From the NCBI GenBank assembly GCA_029268165.1, contig JAJUGM010000172.1, positions 1-6,959 of the forward strand: 6,959 nucleotides of DNA, in the 5' to 3' direction. The DNA is from Bacteroidota bacterium. Its GTDB lineage: Bacteria; Bacteroidota; Bacteroidia; Bacteroidales; UBA10428. Shown here one piece after another: positions 1 through 6,756 of this stretch; position 1 is the stretch's first letter; each line of letters opens with the position of its first letter. The notes beneath the pieces are model-generated. The model worked only from the letters and a program-made list of their open reading frames with translations, was not told the DNA's origin and did no database searches. The translations under genes and the position numbers were made by a program.

Positions 1-169
1 GAAATGATTTTTTAATTGAAAAAGGTGGTTCGTAACCAGCAGACAATTCAAAAACCCGAATGCAAGCAATACAGTCTAAGGACATTGAAAGGCAAGGGTT
101 ACCAAAAGCACATGGTTAATAATAATCGCCAACCTTGCTATCTGTTGTATTGCGCATGCCCGGCGAGCC

Positions 170-190
170 GTAGTTTTTAGGGAAAACTGC
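170..190. repeat. Hairpin 1 of the inverted-repeat cluster
   Basis: GTAGTTTT (170-177) can pair with AAAACTGC (183-190) across a five-base loop, giving an 8-bp stem with one G-U wobble as RNA. It follows a GC-rich stretch (about 154-170) that contrasts with the AT-rich surroundings. A run of seven T lies 13 bases downstream (203-209), too far for a classical intrinsic terminator. Its regular spacing with the next two hairpins suggests one composite element. Confidence 0.5.
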
Positions 191-196
191 GTAAGC

Positions 197-242
197 CTTG
201 ACTTTTTTTGCATCCTTTTTTGTGTCAAGACAAAAAAGGATG
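197..242. repeat. Perfect 13-bp inverted repeat with a loop complementary to upstream DNA
   Basis: The arm at 211-223 (CATCCTTTTTTGT) is a perfect inverted copy of 230-242 (ACAAAAAAGGATG), with a six-base loop GTCAAG at 224-229. That loop is the exact reverse complement of CTTGAC at 197-202. As RNA the segment could form the hairpin alone, a competing CTTGAC/GTCAAG helix, or both together as an H-type pseudoknot. No U-run follows directly, so terminator function is possible but not indicated. I recall similar blocks around GTGTCAAGACAAAAAAG between genes in other Bacteroidota. That is memory, not a search result. Confidence 0.7.
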
Positions 243-243
243 T

Positions 244-263
244 GGGGCTTGGGGCAAAGCCCC
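244..263. repeat. GC-rich hairpin 3 of the inverted-repeat cluster
   Basis: GGGGCTT (244-250) and AAGCCCC (257-263) form a perfect 7-bp stem around the six-base loop GGGGCA. It begins one base after the 13-bp inverted repeat ends. Its G+C content is far above the local average. The sequence after it (atcagcatt) has no T-run, so it lacks the second half of an intrinsic terminator for the + strand. Confidence 0.6.
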
Positions 264-640
264 ATCAGCATTCATTCCTATACACAATAATTCCTTTAAA
301 ATAAACCGGATGAATTTTCTTTTTCATCATACCTAAGCTCAAGTAAAAATTAGCTGACGAAGCAATCTGCACGATGAAAATCATGTATCAGTATAGTATT
401 ACAGTTTTTTGGTTGAGCGGATATCCGGTTGCAGGATATTTTTCAGGTTAAAGATACTTTTCCATTTACGTTATGCCAAACCATATTGGAAAATAAAGGG
501 ATGAAAAACATAATGGCAGGTTTTATCCTGTATCTGTCTTATTTGTTGCACTCTCTGCAATGGATCAAGGAGTAATCCATAATTATTGTTTACATTTACA
601 AAATGATTAACAATTATTAACGCTAATAATAGATTTCAGC

Positions 641-1438
641 ATGATGAAAAAAATAAAAATATTTCAGGTTGATGCATTTACCGATAGGTTGTTCTCAGGA
701 AATCCTGCTGCTGTTTGCCTTCTGGATGAATGGCTCAGCGATGATATCATGCAATCTGTTGGCAGTGAAAATAATCTGGCTGAAACCGCATTCATTGTTC
801 CGCATGGGAAAGACTTTAAAATCCGATGGTTTACACCCGCTGTAGAGGTTGATTTATGCGGGCATGCAACACTGGCTTCAGGTTATGTGCTGTTCAGCTT
901 ACTTGATTATCCTGATACGCAAATAAGATTTCATACTAAAAACAGCGGACTATTAAGGGTATTAAGAGAAGGAGAACTGCTTTTCCTTGACTTTCCCACT
1001 GACACGTTGGAACCAGTTAGCGGAGAAGAAGACATCATTAAGGGTTGTATCGGAATGAAGCCTGTTGAACTATATAAAGGTAAAACCGATTATATTGCTG
1101 TAATTGAAAGTGAAAACGAATTACAAAATCTTCAGCCTGATTTTAATAAAATATCAATGTTAAAAGCAAGAGGATTAATTGTTACTGCCAGGGGGAATCA
1201 TGTTGATTTTGTATCGCGTTTTTTTGCCCCTCAGTCGGGGATTAATGAAGATCCTGTTACAGGCTCTGCACATACATCGTTATTGCCTTTATGGGCAAGC
1301 AAACTTGGCAAGAAACATTTTATTGCCCGTCAGTTATCAAAAAGAGGAGGCCAGCTTATCTGTGAATATAAGAATGACAGATGCCTCATTGGAGGTAAAG
1401 CACGGTTGTATTTAACCGGTGAAATTACACTGGCCTGA
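641..1438 (+). CDS. PhzF family isomerase/epimerase, substrate unknown
   Basis: This 265-residue protein belongs to the PhzF/YddE family, soluble cytoplasmic enzymes with a diaminopimelate-epimerase-like fold of two pseudo-symmetric halves. PhzF itself isomerises trans-2,3-dihydro-3-hydroxyanthranilate in phenazine synthesis, but most family members have no known substrate. The N-terminal signature FQVDAFTDRLFSGNPAAV (8-25) is intact, as are NNLAETAF with the expected catalytic Glu48, the DLCGHATLA motif (71-79, His75) and EDPVTGSAH (203-211, Asp204, Ser209) in the second half. These correspond to the active-site Glu, His, Asp and Ser of PhzF. Length is within the family's usual 260-300. Either of two adjacent ATG codons (641 or 644) may be the start. 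No phenazine genes are nearby, so a phenazine role is not supported. It converges on speA with a 28-bp gap in which I see no terminator hairpin. Confidence 0.93.
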   Translation: MMKKIKIFQVDAFTDRLFSGNPAAVCLLDEWLSDDIMQSVGSENNLAETAFIVPHGKDFKIRWFTPAVEVDLCGHATLASGYVLFSLLDYPDTQIRFHTKNSGLLRVLREGELLFLDFPTDTLEPVSGEEDIIKGCIGMKPVELYKGKTDYIAVIESENELQNLQPDFNKISMLKARGLIVTARGNHVDFVSRFFAPQSGINEDPVTGSAHTSLLPLWASKLGKKHFIARQLSKRGGQLICEYKNDRCLIGGKARLYLTGEITLA

Positions 1439-1466
1439 GATAAAAATGCCTGAAACAGATATCGCC

Positions 1467-3362
1467 TTATTCAAGATAGGTATAACCATATAGCCCCGAC
1501 CGGTAGTTCGACAAAAACTCCTTACCCTCGGCCGGTGATATAGTGCCAGCTTTTACAGCTGAAGTAACCCATGTTTCCACTGTCCTTACCATCTTTTTTG
1601 CATTATACTGGACATAATCGAGAACTTCTGCAACAGTTTCACCGTCAATAATCTGGTCTATTTCATAACCATCTTCAGTCACCGAAACGTGGACTGCATT
1701 TGTATCGCCAAAAAGGTTATGCAAATCGCCCAGGATTTCCTGATAGGCACCCACAAGAAAAACGCCGATATAATATGTTTCTTTTGGTTTGACAGCGTGA
1801 ACGGGTAAATAATATGAAAAGTTACGGGTGGAAATAAAATTATCGATTTTTCCGTCAGAATCACAGGTGATATCCTGCAAAGTAGCCGAACGGTCAGGTT
1901 TTTCATCAAGCCGCTGTATGGGCATGATCGGGAATATCTGATCAATAGCCCATGAGTCGGGCAGTGACTGAAACAATGAAAAATTACAGAAATACTTATC
2001 TGACAGCAGCTTGGGAAGTTGCCGCAATTCATCAGGAATATGTTTTGTTTCTGATGTCATCTGATTTAATTCCCTTGCAATTGACCAAAATAAACGTTCT
2101 ACCTGGGCTCTGGTTTTAAGGTCAATCAGCCCCAGGCTAAACATATCAAGAGCTTCTTCTCTTATTTGCTGCGCATCGTGCCATGTTTCAAGCATGCGAG
2201 GCTGATTCAGCGTCTCCCATAACGAATACAATTCATGTACAAGCTCGTGATCATTGTCGGTAACTCTATCAATATCATCATCCCAGCTCGGCAGGGTGGT
2301 TGTTTCCAGAACATCAAAAATTAATACTGAATGGTGGGCAGTGAGTGAGCGTCCCGATTCGGTGATGATATTGGGATGAGGAATATTGTTTTTTTCACAG
2401 ACATCAACAAGTGTTGATACTGAGTCATTCACATATTCCTGAATACTGTAGTTGACGCTGCTTCCGCTTATGGAAGAGCGTGTACCATCATAATCCACTC
2501 CAAGGCCACCACCTATATCAACAAATTCTATAGCAAAGCCTTTCTTATAAAGCTGAACATAATACTGTGATGCTTCACGTAAAGCATTTTTTATGCGCCT
2601 GATCATGGTCACCTGGCTTCCGATGTGAAAATGAACAAGCCGCAGGCAGTCTTTCATCTTATTTTTTTCAAGATATTCAATTGCTTCAATCAGCTCACTT
2701 GAAGTTAAACCAAATTTGCTTGCATCGCCTCCCGAATCTTCCCATTTGCCGCTGCCTGAACTGGCTAATTTAATACGAATGCCTATGTTAGGCTTAATTT
2801 TTAACCGTTTTGACACACTCGATATCAGTTTTAGCTCGTTGAGTTTTTCAACCACGATAAAAATGCGCTTGCCCATCTTTTGGGCCAGCATGGCGAGTTC
2901 AATATAATCTTCATCCTTATATCCATTGCAAATGATTAGTGAATCACTTTCAGTATTAATGGCAATAACGGCATGCAATTCGGGTTTTGAGCCGGCTTCA
3001 AGTCCGATATTGAATTTCCGCCCGTGGCTTACTATTTCTTCAACCACAGGACGCATCTGGTTTACCTTAATAGGATAAATAATGAAATTTTGTCCCTGAT
3101 AACCATACTCCTCTGCTGCCACCTTAAAGCAACTCCACATTTTTTCAATACGGTTATCCAGAATGTCAGGAAAACGGATCAGCATAGGCGAGGAAACATC
3201 ACGCAACTGGAGTTCATCAACCAGTTCCCTTAAATCAATCTGCACACCATCTTTACGCGGGGTTACAACAACGTTTCCTTTATCATTAATTGAGAAATAA
3301 TTGATGCCCCAGCCTGCTATATTATATAATTCGGCAGAATCCTCAATACGCCATTTTCTCAT
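1467..3362 (-). CDS. speA: Biosynthetic arginine decarboxylase
   Basis: SpeA decarboxylates L-arginine to agmatine, the first step of the agmatine route to putrescine and spermidine, using PLP. The 631-residue product matches the family end to end (E. coli SpeA is about 658 residues and has a longer N-terminus). PLP-barrel motifs appear in order: YPIKVNQ (96-102) with Schiff-base Lys99, GLEAGSKPEL (120-129), HFHIGSQ (244-250), the phosphate-binding DIGGGLGVDYDGT (282-294) and ESGRSLTAHH (335-344). The C-terminal barrel has CDSDGKID (500-507), with the cysteine expected to contribute to the partner subunit's active site, then LVGAYQEILGDLHNLFGDT (536-554) and the typical end GLYGYTYLE. The ATG at 3362 places the start close to the conserved NIAGWG segment. 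It is transcribed alone: both neighbours are on the other strand and no other polyamine gene is visible. A one-mismatch -7-like element, AATTTTTG, lies 22 bases upstream (3392-3385), without a clear -33 partner. Confidence 0.97.
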   Translation of the reverse strand: MRKWRIEDSAELYNIAGWGINYFSINDKGNVVVTPRKDGVQIDLRELVDELQLRDVSSPMLIRFPDILDNRIEKMWSCFKVAAEEYGYQGQNFIIYPIKVNQMRPVVEEIVSHGRKFNIGLEAGSKPELHAVIAINTESDSLIICNGYKDEDYIELAMLAQKMGKRIFIVVEKLNELKLISSVSKRLKIKPNIGIRIKLASSGSGKWEDSGGDASKFGLTSSELIEAIEYLEKNKMKDCLRLVHFHIGSQVTMIRRIKNALREASQYYVQLYKKGFAIEFVDIGGGLGVDYDGTRSSISGSSVNYSIQEYVNDSVSTLVDVCEKNNIPHPNIITESGRSLTAHHSVLIFDVLETTTLPSWDDDIDRVTDNDHELVHELYSLWETLNQPRMLETWHDAQQIREEALDMFSLGLIDLKTRAQVERLFWSIARELNQMTSETKHIPDELRQLPKLLSDKYFCNFSLFQSLPDSWAIDQIFPIMPIQRLDEKPDRSATLQDITCDSDGKIDNFISTRNFSYYLPVHAVKPKETYYIGVFLVGAYQEILGDLHNLFGDTNAVHVSVTEDGYEIDQIIDGETVAEVLDYVQYNAKKMVRTVETWVTSAVKAGTISPAEGKEFLSNYRSGLYGYTYLE

Positions 3363-3485
3363 TAGCTTAATAATAAAATATTTACAAAAATTTCTTAATA
3401 AAAAAACGGAACGAAAATAATTAATGTAAAATATAAAAAGTATATTCCGTTTAATTTTTTATTAATTTTTTTTGGTTTATTAATT
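3363..3485. promoter_or_regulatory. Divergent intergenic region between speA and the transglutaminase gene
   Basis: These 123 bases separate two divergently transcribed genes, so promoters for both must lie here or very near. The stretch is extremely AT-rich with several T or A runs, as is typical upstream of Bacteroidota genes. On the minus strand AATTTTTG (3392-3385) differs from TAnnTTTG at one position, 22 bases before the speA ATG. On the plus strand TTTTTTTG (3467-3474) is a poorer match, 11 bases before the transglutaminase ATG. I see no convincing operator or riboswitch. Confidence 0.5.
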
Positions 3486-5369
3486 ATGACCTGCAGAATT
3501 TATTCAGCTATTCTAATAATCACAGTTTTGCATGTAAATTATATTTCAGGACAATCTGAAATAAAAAATCTTACACTTTCCATAACTGATACCACATTAC
3601 CACAATTCCGGCAGGTAAAAGACATATTTAACTGGATAACAACGCATATCCGATATGATGCAACATCATTTCAGCACCATAAATATCCGCATCATACTGT
3701 TGAAGAACTACTCAGGAAGAAAAAAGGTTTGTGCGATGATTATGCAGACTTAATGACCGAAATGTGCCGGTCGGTTAATATTGAAGCCTATACCATAAAG
3801 GGATATATAAAAGGATATGGATACAATAATAAAATACCGTTTTTGCGGGCTAATCACACATGGAATATTATCCATGCAGATGATTCATGGATAATTGCCG
3901 ACCCAACCTGGGGTAGTGGTTTCATTGAAGAAAAGGCCGCTGTTATTAATAAATTGTTATTTCTTACATTGCACATTCCGGTTTCGAAGCATAAATTAGT
4001 TTTCCGTACCCTACCTGATGAGGTTTTTTTTAACATTAACCCCGACTCATTAATTAAGACACATTATCCGCTCGACCCGAAATGGCTTTTTAATGAAAAA
4101 CCGGTTCGCTTTTATTACTTTGAAACAGGTCAGCTTCCGGTTGATACAGTATATCCCGATTTTATGGCCAGCATTAACGAATCAAAAAATCTCTCGGCTG
4201 CCGGTTTTAAGAAACAGGAAGGTATTATGGGTCATAGTTATAATACCCATAATTATTTTGATATTGCCGTTGGTCATTTGGCCGAAATACAAAATTTTAA
4301 TTTTGAACGTGCGGTAACAAAATATAACCTGGATGAGTTTGAACAATGCCTTGCCGCAATTGCACATACATCTGAATGGCTTTTAAGGCATAAGGCTCTG
4401 ACTGATTCGGTTTACCGGATCAGGTTAACCGAACTTGCTAAAGTTAATACCATGCATCAGAAGTTGTTTCAGAAAACTACTGCAAAGGCGAATTCTGTAA
4501 TCAAATCATACAGAACTGCCTTAAGACAACTGAATAAAATGAATATTGCTTTATCGAATAAACAAAAAAACTACTATTTAAAAATAGAAAAGGCTGAATT
4601 GAAGAAACTCTATCCTGAAAAGAGAACTGACAGCATTTTATTTTATTCATCAGGTCTGTATGAGTTACAACAACAGGTAGCATCCCTTCAAAGTGATGAG
4701 TCAGATTTAAAATGGATGGAAGATTCATTATTCCGGAATGTTAATGCTCAGATTATTAATGATATGAGAATCGACAGCCAGCTGGCAATGAACAACAATA
4801 TATTTGGCGTTTTGATAGATCAATTATATTCAGCTGTTTTAACACGTAACGAAATTCAGATAAAAGCTTATCTTGATTCGGTCAGTATTCATTTTCAGCA
4901 GCTGGTATATGACTATGGTCGTAAATCAGCTTCAAGATCAGCAATAAATGCTTCAGCCAGGCAATATTTCAATGGATCTGCTGTTATGTATAGACTTCTT
5001 AATCAGCAAGTTACTGTTTTAAAGCAGATAAGCAAAAAAACCGGCAATACGGATACAAGTGTTAACAATCATAATGCAGTGATTGACAGGCTCATATCGT
5101 TATACAATAAAGGCATAGAAATGGCCGAAAAAATGAAAGCATACAATCAGCAGCAACTTACTGTAAAGCATGCAGAAATGATTGCGTTAAAAAAGCATAA
5201 AAAAAGTTTTGGCCGGGAAAGCAAGCACTTCATTACCTGGTACAAAACAGTTTACGACTGGAACAAATTGAGATATGCCCGTGAAAAAACAATTGCTGCC
5301 GGATTAATAGCTCAGGCAGCACGTTACAGAAAGCAGGCAGAATTAAAAGTCAAGGCGTTTAAGCCATGA
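3486..5369 (+). CDS. Secreted transglutaminase-like protein with a long helical C-terminal region
   Basis: The 627-residue product starts with a probable Sec signal peptide: basic residue Arg4, a hydrophobic core at about 5-20 and likely cleavage near ISGQS (20-24). A transglutaminase-like (papain-fold) domain follows at about 44-145. Its putative triad is complete: Cys83 in GLCDDYADL, His124 in ANHTWN and Asp139 in ADPTWGSG. The arrangement and the later HYPLDPKW segment (193-200) recall the kyphoscoliosis-peptidase/Cyk3-like branch, whose bacterial members are mostly uncharacterised. They may be proteases, cross-linking enzymes or non-catalytic folds. From about 250 to 627 the protein is charged, rich in Lys, Gln and Asn, and probably mainly helical with possible coiled coils (for example about 325-400 and 540-625). 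I recognise no known domain there. There is no lipobox cysteine and no T9SS sorting domain is evident, so a periplasmic location is the simplest inference. The ATG at 3486 precedes the signal peptide directly. The last 11 bases overlap the end of the convergent synthase gene. Confidence 0.85.
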   Translation: MTCRIYSAILIITVLHVNYISGQSEIKNLTLSITDTTLPQFRQVKDIFNWITTHIRYDATSFQHHKYPHHTVEELLRKKKGLCDDYADLMTEMCRSVNIEAYTIKGYIKGYGYNNKIPFLRANHTWNIIHADDSWIIADPTWGSGFIEEKAAVINKLLFLTLHIPVSKHKLVFRTLPDEVFFNINPDSLIKTHYPLDPKWLFNEKPVRFYYFETGQLPVDTVYPDFMASINESKNLSAAGFKKQEGIMGHSYNTHNYFDIAVGHLAEIQNFNFERAVTKYNLDEFEQCLAAIAHTSEWLLRHKALTDSVYRIRLTELAKVNTMHQKLFQKTTAKANSVIKSYRTALRQLNKMNIALSNKQKNYYLKIEKAELKKLYPEKRTDSILFYSSGLYELQQQVASLQSDESDLKWMEDSLFRNVNAQIINDMRIDSQLAMNNNIFGVLIDQLYSAVLTRNEIQIKAYLDSVSIHFQQLVYDYGRKSASRSAINASARQYFNGSAVMYRLLNQQVTVLKQISKKTGNTDTSVNNHNAVIDRLISLYNKGIEMAEKMKAYNQQQLTVKHAEMIALKKHKKSFGRESKHFITWYKTVYDWNKLRYAREKTIAAGLIAQAARYRKQAELKVKAFKP

Positions 5370-6615
5370 ATGATGCAATTTTGTCTGATTTGTATTTACC
5401 TGCCTTTAGTTTTTCGCTTACTTCAGCAAATGCATTAACAGTATAATTAACGTCGTCAACGGTATGTGCTGCAGTAGGTATGATGCGCAGCATGATAACA
5501 TCCTTAGGTACAACAGGATAAATAACCATGGAGCAGAAAATCCGGTAATTTTCGCGCAGGTCAATTACAATATTTGTTGCTTCGGGGATGCTACCTGAAA
5601 GAAAAACAGGAGTAACAGGCGATAATGTGTTGCCAAGGTTAAATCCTTTTGCTCTGAGGCCCGATTGCAAAGCGCGTACTATGGTCCAAAGTTTTTCTCT
5701 GATTGCAGGCTGCGTTTTTACCAGTTCAAGCCGTTTCAGGGCGCCTATGACCATTGGCATAGGCAATGCTTTGGCAAAGGTTTGCGACCGCATGTTGTAG
5801 CGCAGGTAGTTTACCACTTCCTCTTTTCCTGCAACAAATGCACCAATGCCTGCCATTGCCTTGGCAAAGGTGCTGAAATACAGGTCTATTTCAGACTGTA
5901 CGGCAAAATGTTCGCCTGTGCCTTTCCCGTTTGGGCCCATGGTACCGAAACCGTGAGCATCATCAACAAGCAGCCTGAAATTGTATTTTTTCTTTAATTC
6001 AGCAATCTCATTAAGTTTGCCCAGATCACCTGCCATACCAAATACACCTTCGGTGATTACAAGTATGCCACCGCCTGTCTGACTTGCAAGCTTAGTTGCG
6101 CGTTCAAGCATGAGCTTGCATTTTTCCATATCATTATGAGGGAACATAAAACTTTTCCCTCCGGCAGCCTTGTGCAGCCATATTCCATCCATAATGCAGG
6201 CATGTGATTCGGAGTCAAAAACCACAACATCGTGCCTGTTAACCAGCGACTGAATAATGGAAATCATTCCCTGATAACCATAATTGAGCAGAAATGCATC
6301 TTCTTTTTCAACAAAGCTGGCCAGGTTATTTTCCAGCTCTTCATGTTTGCTTGTCTGGCCCGACATCATTCTTGCGCCCATTGGGTAAGCCATGCCGTAT
6401 TCCTTAGCAGCTTCGGCATCGGCTTTCCTTACCTCGGGATGATTGGCCAGCCCAAGATAGTTATTTAAACTCCAGTTAAGCACTTCTTTGCCCCTGAATA
6501 TCATCCGGGGACTTATTTCACCTTCAAGTTTGGGAAACATAAAATATCCATGCCCAATTTGCTGGTACTGACCCAATGGGCCTCTGTTTTTGGTAATTTT
6601 ATCAAATATGTCCAC
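5359..6615 (-). CDS. Alpha-oxoamine synthase (PLP-dependent acyl-CoA:amino acid C-acyltransferase)
   Basis: This 418-residue cytoplasmic enzyme belongs to the alpha-oxoamine synthase branch of fold-type I PLP enzymes, with BioF, Kbl, HemA and serine palmitoyltransferase. They condense an amino acid with an acyl thioester and release CO2. Visible motifs are NNYLGLANHP (51-60), the acyl-binding-side segment GARMMSGQTSKHEELE (80-95), the PLP-stacking His138 in SESHACIMDG, EGVFGMAGD (189-197), Asp218 and His221 in DDAHGFG, and Schiff-base Lys252 in STFAKAMAGIGAF. The C-terminal YPVVPKDVIMLRIIPTAAHT (366-385) resembles Kbl. The specificity segment GARMMSG differs from the GSRFLNGT of typical Bacteroidota serine palmitoyltransferases as I recall them, so the substrate is open: glycine, serine, alanine or cysteate are all possible. 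No bio, tdh or lipid genes adjoin. The start is GTG at 6615: upstream the frame has no ATG before an in-frame TGA, and MDIFDKI matches the N-terminus I expect for this subgroup. Confidence 0.9.
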   Translation of the reverse strand: MDIFDKITKNRGPLGQYQQIGHGYFMFPKLEGEISPRMIFRGKEVLNWSLNNYLGLANHPEVRKADAEAAKEYGMAYPMGARMMSGQTSKHEELENNLASFVEKEDAFLLNYGYQGMISIIQSLVNRHDVVVFDSESHACIMDGIWLHKAAGGKSFMFPHNDMEKCKLMLERATKLASQTGGGILVITEGVFGMAGDLGKLNEIAELKKKYNFRLLVDDAHGFGTMGPNGKGTGEHFAVQSEIDLYFSTFAKAMAGIGAFVAGKEEVVNYLRYNMRSQTFAKALPMPMVIGALKRLELVKTQPAIREKLWTIVRALQSGLRAKGFNLGNTLSPVTPVFLSGSIPEATNIVIDLRENYRIFCSMVIYPVVPKDVIMLRIIPTAAHTVDDVNYTVNAFAEVSEKLKAGKYKSDKIASFMA

Positions 6616-6643
6616 GTTGCAATGATTTTTAAAATTGAATCAG

Positions 6644-6674
6644 CAAAAGTAATTTTTTTTAATTATCACACAAA
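6644..6674 (-). promoter_or_regulatory. Bacteroidota-type promoter for the alpha-oxoamine synthase gene
   Basis: On the minus strand the -33 element TTTG (6674-6671) is followed after 19 bases by TACTTTTG (6651-6644), an exact match to the Bacteroidota -7 consensus TAnnTTTG read by the primary sigma factor of this phylum. The spacing fits the known range. Transcription would start about 4-8 bases downstream, leaving a leader of roughly 20-25 bases before the GTG at 6615. That supports the GTG start choice. No Shine-Dalgarno sequence is visible in the leader, as is common in the phylum. Confidence 0.7.
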
Positions 6675-6744
6675 GTCAGGTAATTTTTTTTACAATCAGT
6701 CGTTTAAAAAGAAACTTATTTTTATGTATTTAATTAAAAAATTG

Positions 6745-6752
6745 TATTTTTG
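6745..6752 (+). promoter_or_regulatory. Candidate -7 element directly upstream of the bamD-like gene
   Basis: TATTTTTG matches TAnnTTTG exactly and ends four bases before the ATG at 6757. About 19-21 bases upstream the sequence is TTTTTATG, with no clean TTG or TTTG, so the -33 half is weak. If used, transcription would begin at or within a few bases of the ATG, giving an almost leaderless message. In AT-rich DNA an eight-base match with two free positions can arise by chance. Confidence 0.45.
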
Positions 6753-6756
6753 CGCG

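Larger units (their letters stand above)
1..640. other. Long non-coding region upstream of the phzF-family gene
   Basis: No open frame here looks like a real protein. The + frames starting at the left edge stop within 35 bases, so any upstream gene would contribute only a few C-terminal codons. Visible structure is a small dyad TGGTT-CGT-AACCA (26-38), the inverted-repeat cluster at 170-263 described separately, a GATGAA/TTCATC dyad (309-314 with 323-328) and an ATATCC/GGATAT dyad (421-426 with 434-439). Two tiny ORFs (374-451, 25 codons; 501-575, 24 codons) have no supporting context. The last 60 bases before the PhzF start are AT-rich and probably contain its promoter. The closest match to the Bacteroidota -7 element is TAGATTTC at 630-637, which misses the final G and lies only three bases from the ATG, so I do not call it. 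Confidence 0.7.

Noticed and set aside
1..85. Minus-strand frame open at the left edge from an ATG at 85, and short + frames ending at 15 and 35 that might be tails of an upstream gene
   Set aside because: Only 28 codons are visible on the minus strand and a handful on the plus strand, none with a recognisable motif. Without the flanking sequence they cannot be told from chance.
16..180. A + frame from TTG at 16 to TAG at 180 (54 codons)
   Set aside because: It has no ATG near its beginning, no recognisable protein features and an unusual composition, and it runs into the inverted-repeat block. It looks like non-coding sequence that happens to lack stops.
211..263. Intrinsic transcription terminator
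   Set aside because: The stems are good, but neither the 13-bp nor the 7-bp hairpin is followed by a T-run on the plus strand, and no gene end is visible just upstream. Called as repeats instead.
374..451. 25-codon ORF starting MKIMYQYS
   Set aside because: Too short, no conserved motif, no promoter-like element and no downstream partner. It overlaps a small ATATCC/GGATAT dyad.
1179..1415. 78-codon + frame inside the PhzF-like gene
   Set aside because: It lies fully within the phzF-family gene in another frame and has no family resemblance. The host frame has clear catalytic motifs.
641..1438. Part of a phenazine biosynthesis cluster
   Set aside because: PhzF-family genes are widespread outside phenazine producers and no phzA-E or phzG homologue is present here, so the gene symbol phzF was not assigned.
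5665..5997. 110-codon + frame antisense to the alpha-oxoamine synthase
   Set aside because: It is a long antisense shadow of a well-conserved coding frame, cysteine-rich and without motifs. No promoter or partner supports it.
5359..6615. Firm naming as bioF, kbl or spt
   Set aside because: The catalytic motifs are common to the whole family. The discriminating segments give mixed signals and the neighbours are unrelated, so only the family was called.
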